From the NCBI GenBank assembly GCA_000149265.1, contig CH003021.1:186001-250000 (forward strand): DNA of 64,000 nt, read 5' to 3'. Shown in pieces: positions 58,034 through 64,000 of this stretch. This DNA comes from Ciona savignyi (Eukaryota; Chordata; Ascidiacea; Phlebobranchia; Cionidae). The position numbers were made by a program, and so were the translations under genes. The notes beneath the pieces are model-generated. The model saw nothing but the letters and a program-made list of their open reading frames with translations. It had not been told where the DNA came from and ran no database searches. The stretch's first letter is position 1. Every line of letters starts with the position of its first letter.

Positions 58034-61000
58034 ATGAGTGAGCAAGGTATTTTCTACTCTTTGATAATGCCTCGTCTCGATAAAGAAATGCAACTAAATT
58101 GAGGTGCTCAGTGGATAGCTGCTATTTTTTTAAGAAAGTTTTAAGCCACCATTATTAGCGACCTTATCTGCAACATGAAAAAGTGAAACTCCAACAAAAA
58201 CGGAAGATCAGTACCAGATCATGAGGCATCTGTTATCAAGTTAAAATTTGCACTTGAGCCCAATATAAGCCATAGTATGCAGAATGCAACGCTTGAATCA
58301 GATGATCAGGCACGCAAAGCTCACAACAGTAGGCTGGAGACTATGAAGAGGCAGTTTAACCGCCGAATTGGCAGAAGAACATTACCAAACCCTCATAAGA
58401 TGGGCGCAATGGATCGTACGAAAACAGACAACTCATCTCCTTTAACTTCTCCTGAGATTGAAAAAAATATCAACAACTTAACAACAGTATGTAGTGTAGT
58501 GTGTAATTACTTATTTTATATATTTTTACATGATAAAATATATTGTCCATCAGATGTTTGTAGTGTTTGTGCAAAGCTATGTACCAGTATTTAACTGTTT
58601 TGTCAAACAAAACATACCTTGTGCATTTTAGGTACAACAAAGGTCATGTTTAATACTATTTATTTGTTTCTTTATTTGTTAAGTCCATTTGTTTCTACTT
58701 AAATTCGTAAACAAGTGGTTATGTTAATATGTAGTCAATCATATTATCTTTTGCAGGGCAGCACTTCCTCCGCCAAAGCCAAACCAAGAACATCGGATGC
58801 AAATAAAGTTATCAGCCCAACCCAGCACTCCAGAGATAATTACGGATTTTCCAGACCTGCCAATGCACCGCATGATAAACCTTTGGTCCTGCAAAAATCT
58901 CACCCTACGGAAAGTAACAATCATACCCAGAAGGCAACTTCTATGCCATCATCACCCACAAAAACCTCAAGAAATGTGGATAGTAAGAAAGGGGTCCCAG
59001 TACATCAGGGAAGGGCCAAATCTCGGGCAATGCAAATGCAGATGTCCTCTTCCGCAAGAAAGGTTCTGGACAATGTATTAACCAGGCAAATGGAACGTCC
59101 GGCCAATGAATCTCAGTCTAATGAGCACCCTACAAAATCTGCCGCCACAGGACCCAAATCAACCAGGGACAAATTAGAGGCAGCCGCAAAAATGCCTGTT
59201 AAACCCAACCTAGCAAGTCACTCTTCATCGTCAAGCAGTGCAACTCCTACTGTGTCACATAGTTCAAATATACGGGAGAAGTTACGCCAACATTATCGAC
59301 ACAATGCATCTTCTACTCCAACTCGGACCCCAAATCAAGAAAAATCAAGAGAAATTTCAAACATCCCTCAAAATGGTACCGTACCATAGTTTCTTTCCTG
59401 GAATATATGTTTAATAAATAAAATCAACTTTGACTGATTTCAAGATGTAAGAAGATAGTTATTAAACTTTTCTGGCTATAATAATAAAAACCACACTAAA
59501 GTTTAATAAACCAATTTACCAATATTTATATCCGTTTATGCTTTTTATTATTTTTAATTCGGATTGTATAGTCCATAAATTAAATTGTGCACAAAAACAG
59601 ACTTATCATGATACAATTTTCATAACGATCATTGCCATTACCCTAAGTATATCCACATTATAGACCAGGCCTATTAAATCGATTTTTGCCTAGCTTTCAC
59701 CTCTGATGTTTGGGTAAATATGTTTTGTGAACTTTACACAGATCAAAGTATGAGCACCAATGGCAATGTCTTGTATAACGCCACTAACTTGGTTACCACC
59801 AGTACTAATTCATCTGCCGACAATATTCTCAACAAAATACGTCAAAAAGGACCTGTGGTATGTATGTAAATTGTAAATATATAATATACATTATTTACAG
59901 TACGTCTCTCTATAGCTAAAAATAGAAAATACTGGAACAGAACAACCTTTAATTGCATCCTGCAATACTATGTAAATAAATACTACACTAGTGTGGAAAA
60001 CTATAAATGCATGTTTTGATAATATATACAAGATGTATCAAAATCAAAGTCAAAACAGACCCAAATTAATCCATGGGATTGCTACATTATTTTTTTGACA
60101 GCTAATTAAACATTTGTTGTTTTCGTTTTCACTGCTTTCTATAATAACGTAAACAACAAAAAAAATTTCAATTAAAAGAACGATTTAAAAATAAATAGAA
60201 TACGAGAATATCTTCTAAAATATCTTCTAAAATATTTTAATAAAGGCTTAACAATGGCGTAAAAAAAATTTAAAAATACTTGGGTTAAAAATATGCAGAT
60301 TACTTAAAATCAAATTTGTACCCATACCATACGGTGTATGTTTAATGCAGATTAACAAATACTTAAAATTTTCTTATCCAGTTCCTAGTGGAATTAAATC
60401 CAGTTCAATTGATATCTTTACGATCATACAATTAATGCATTCCCATTTAGCACTAGTGTATATTGATTGTAAAAAAATAGATTAATTTATTGATGGATCT
60501 TGAATTTAATTAGTTTTGTGTGCCATCATTGTGATAAAAAGTATTTGATCTTGGATGCATTTGAAAGTACCGGTAGTCAAAGTTGTGAAATCAATCATGA
60601 ATAATGTTCACAAATGCAGTATACTAAATATAATGAATTGTAATAATAAATCTTTTACCCTTAATGAATGATAGGAACTGCACAGCGTAATTGGTTACCA
60701 TACTACACGATGATTTTAATTCTATCAACATCAATACCCAGAATCTGTAAACAAATTTCTGTGGCCACTAAAAAGTACAGATTGTAATACTATATTATGC
60801 ACTATTATTGTATTATTACTTTTTATTGTTATATAATGTAATATGTTGCTAAACTATCAAGGTACAAAAATACCCAGTCTTTGTCTCCGATGTGTGCTAT
60901 TTTAAAAATATTTTTAAACATGTGATACATATCAACATGTTTCTTGTTTATATATATACCTTACCCACCTACTCAGTTTTGTGTGGCTGTCTTATATTTA

Positions 61001-61574
61001 TATATAAGTAAACTCACAAGTACTTATTTACTGTTTATATACAGTACTGCTACACTTTTTTTCACTTTTATGTGACTATAATATACCCCCATTGCACACA
61101 TAATCATAGTACAGATTAACACTATCTCTCTTCTGAATTAATAAAATAAATAATTTTAATATTCTTGGTTGGTTTTCTTGTTAGATTGCCAAAAGATTCC
61201 CAATAAATAGCAACGGAGAGGTTGAAAGTGTTGTGGCTGCTGTTGGGATAAAGAAAGATGTTGAAACTTTGCCACAGTCTGTGCACAAGGTAGGGTAAAT
61301 ATGTACAAAATTACACAAGTAATGCTTCGTTCTATATACTTGTAGTGTAAAGTTGAAAATGATTTAAGTGTGTTGCAGACAGCACAGCTTAATATATAAA
61401 GACGTGATAGTGGCAAGAAATATGTGATATATGTGTGAGAAACATTGGAGTAATGATGTGAATTATTGAGAAAACACTTTAATGCTGAAAACTTATGAAA
61501 GCATATATATTTTGTAGAGCTCCAGTAGGCCGGCTTCACCCAGAACACAGCGTCGCAGAAGTTCCCCAATACCT
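58034..61574 (+). CDS. Unrecognised Ser/Pro/basic-rich protein, 5' part of gene
   Basis: Six exons chain in phase: 58034-58046, 58218-58486, 58757-59375, 59742-59857, 61185-61289, 61518-61574. The start MSEQ joins DHEASVIKLKFALEPN. The next part has a basic patch (KRQFNRRIGRRTLPNPHKM), then a long disordered stretch rich in Ser, Thr, Pro, Lys and Gln with TSMPSSPTKTSR and basic helices such as SNIREKLRQHYRH. Later exons give NILNKIRQKGPV, RFPINSNGEVESVVAAVG and a SRPASPRTQRRRSSPIP patch with likely phosphorylation sites. The last exon ends at a GT donor with no stop, so the gene probably continues right. I do not recognise the family; the look is of a cytoskeleton-associated or scaffold protein. 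Exon 3 read through gives a short form (see findings). Confidence 0.65.
59413..59422 (+). promoter_or_regulatory. Overlapping poly(A) signals after exon-3 read-through stop
   Basis: AATAAATAAA, about 24 bases after the in-frame TAG at 59387-59389 that is reached if the 59375 donor is not used. Confidence 0.5.
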
Positions 61575-62935
61575 GTGAGTTTCCTCCATTTTCCTATCTT
61601 ATACTGTTATTTAATTTTAAAAGTACCATACTTTTTTGTGCTATATAAAGTTATTACGTCTTTTTAATTTAGATTTTTAAAGAACGTCTTTTTAATTCAG
61701 AACTTTACATTTTATCGGTCAATACATCATTCATTGTACATAGGTAACGGTAATAAATAAAAATGCCCAGTTTTGTTCTTAAGAACATTTTATTTTATAA
61801 TGAACAAAGAATTGTAAAAAAAAGTGTGCAACCTTTTTCTGTAAGCGGTTGAATCTACACCACAATACATAGAAATATTGGTGCTACAGATTTGACTATT
61901 ATAACCTGTTAAGACACATTTATGTGCACCTCAACCATATTTTTATGATCATCCTACTTTTAAAGAATTAATTGCACCTCTCGTGGGACCTAACCCTCAT
62001 TTTGTTTGTTTATCTGGTGGGTTCCTATTACAAAGCTGTATAATTGGCAACTTGAAAGGTCTTATCTGCTCACATTCGTGTTATGTTACGTTGCCTTGGG
62101 ACTGGGAGTGAGTTTGTTTTAACAAATCCAAACAATTTGGTCATTATTTGTAGGTTAATGATCTACATGTATTGTGTATGCTGGGTATGATGATCCGTCT
62201 GATTTTCCTACTTATTACAAAATAAAAAAAAAAAGTTGGTCTTAAATTCAGCATATTTTTAACTCAACTTACAATGCTGTAACAAAAGTGAGACAAAGTT
62301 AGCCTGGCTGCCCATCTTAAACAAACCTTAAGTGCTTTACGTGTTGTGATAATGAAATTAGGAAATCTGACGCAAGTGAATAGCAAATGGATTCAGGAGA
62401 TTAGCTGATAGCTGAGAGTTTTGACATTGTGTTACCTAAGTTTTCTTTTTTTCCCGTTTATCCACTTAAACACTGCACATTCCAGCATTGTAAATTGAAA
62501 CTTGAACTGAAACTAATTGGCCATTGTCGCCACCATGGCTGTGCTTCACTACTTGCAAAATATGTTTTTCTTATTTTCAAAACTTTATACTACAGCATTG
62601 AAAGCAAGCTACTTTCTGGTGGCCGGATTGCATTTGTTGTGCAAACATAAACTGCCTGTTTTTTTACAATAGCGAGTAACAGTAACAGTTTCCTGTGGCG
62701 ATGGGCAATAAACCATAACCTCCAAATTGGCAAAATACCTTTTAGAGAAAAACTTGTTACACAATTTTTCCAGCGGTTTTTAAAACAAAACAAAAACAAT
62801 GGTTTAACCTGAAGGGTTGTTTCGTGCACTTAGATTGAAATCTATGCATTGATTTTTTTCTCATTTCAATATTATCAGCGCAAATTAAAGGGTGACATTA
62901 TGTGTATTGGGAAATCGAATTAATTTATATAGTGC
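61575..62935. other. Probable intron or downstream region, nothing recognised
   Basis: AT-rich, no convincing exon. If the 58034 gene continues, this is intron. Confidence 0.4.
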
Positions 62936-64000
62936 CCCGTGACTCGCACGTAGCAGTTTAGCTACGCGAAAGAAATCCCATTACACAGTGCGAGATATCA
63001 GTTTTATTCCTAAGTTGAACGGCCGGAAACCTGGCGCCTCTAAGCTGCAGAGCGTGGAATTCAAGCCGGGTCAAGGCGTTGTTTTTTAAATGCCATCTTC
63101 TCGCTCGGTTGCTGGTACCTCTCACTTTTGCACGCCGAACTCCCATCGCCCTGACACCTGCCGTAAAGAACTGAAGTGCCGACGATACAGGAGTAACGCG
63201 CATTTCCGCTCTGCATGACTCATATTGCGTGATAAATATCACCACAGTGTCGAAAAACACATTTAACAAAGCGGTCTCTGTGTGGGAATCTTGTAAATCG
63301 TAGCCACCAAGCAACTGATCAGCAAGACATATGCTTCGACTCGGTCATTCCGGATTACGACTTATTTAACAAAAGGCGTCGTCTGTCGTTATAATTTGTT
63401 TCTTTGAATTCGTCCCTTGTAATTATAATCTGCACCTTTGGGCATTGTGAAGGCAGACGGCCCTTTGGACACGTAAATATAGTCCGAAAAGGTTGCTATT
63501 AACACATTCAATACCAACCTTTTTATTTTTACACACAAATTTGTTGTTGGTGTATGGTCATATAGTTTGTCAATTCTAAGCGTTACGCTTTAGATGGAAA
63601 TGGTGTTTTTGAGGCGCAGTTAGCAGTTTTATTAAACGACGCATTCAGCAGTTTTATTAACGATTTCTGAACACAGCCAAAGTCTTGGTCAATCGTTATT
63701 GAATACAGCTTGTTCTGAAATGAATTTCATTCTCTTTGATGTCGGAGCAACGTTCTTTGATGTCGCTTTCTCTTTTGCGTTCCACCCCTCCAAGAAATTT
63801 AATTTCGCCGCTAGCGTTATACAGCAAAATAATATTCGAATACCAAATGAAGCGATTTTGCTTCGTTCGTTTAGTTTACAAAATGCAACCGCTGGATTGT
63901 GAAATATAAACATTCCTGCTATACGGATCGAATGGTTTGCTATTTGGGTTAAATGTTGCGGAACCGTTGGCACAGACGAGATTGTGCACGCAAAAACAAA
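62936..64000. other. Locally GC-richer region of unknown nature
   Basis: About 62940-63330 is clearly more GC-rich than its surroundings, with open frames on the minus strand (62958-63314) and plus strand (63699-63902). Neither product resembles a family I know and no splice structure ties them to a gene. It could be a mobile element, a promoter or an exon. Confidence 0.3.

Overview
The window looks like eukaryotic, AT-rich, intron-dense chordate DNA, most likely a tunicate (ascidian, Ciona-like). Reasons: single-copy orthologues of vertebrate genes (RABL6, ERH, CDK5, AAMP, TEX264, an ABCA transporter, a GT31 glycosyltransferase, an aminergic-type GPCR) sit a few kb apart with mostly sub-2-kb introns, and several start codons lie just downstream of bare splice-acceptor sites, as expected where spliced-leader trans-splicing occurs. 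The species call is inference. All gene models were built by hand from splice sites and reading phase; a run of N at 31030-31148 shows this is draft assembly.

Layout, left to right. 1-2702 (-): 5' end of an ABCA transporter that leaves the window, with a TA-flanked MITE in its fourth intron. 2703-6338: intergenic DNA rich in tRNA-derived SINE copies. 6339-18273 (+): complete RABL6 orthologue in 14 exons (722 aa), whose introns hold hAT-type non-autonomous elements, including one element nested inside another. 19558-20021 (-): ERH in two exons. 20587-21466 (-): CDK5 as one uninterrupted block of exactly CDK5 length but with one inserted base. 23638-32680: a roughly 2.8 kb segment present twice; the right copy carries the first exon of the GT31 gene and the left copy carries an intact duplicate of that exon; a decayed PIF/Harbinger transposon sits at the edge of the left copy. 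32017-35245 (+): GT31 beta-1,3-glycosyltransferase in four exons (348 aa).

37435-44899 (-): AAMP, a WD40 protein, in 11 exons, with an apparent 2-base excess in exon 10. Its long first intron carries a degenerate tandem repeat and a TTAA-flanked piggyBac-like MITE. 46102-47040 (-): TEX264-like ER-phagy receptor in three exons, ending before the region that carries the LIR motif in human TEX264. 48902-49450: four copies of a tRNA-Ser-like SINE. 50241-54846 (+): a seven-exon aminergic-type GPCR with an unusual DRY motif (SRW). 58034-61574+ (+): 5' part of an unrecognised Ser/Pro/Lys/Arg-rich disordered protein, with a possible short isoform. The rest is repeats and DNA with no gene I can support.

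The genes do not form one pathway. They are ordinary cellular genes: lipid transport, a small-GTPase-like regulator, a splicing-associated factor, a neuronal kinase, Golgi glycosylation, a WD40 protein, ER-phagy and amine-type signalling. I see no bacterial-style system. The most interesting local structure is the duplicated promoter and first exon of the GT31 gene.
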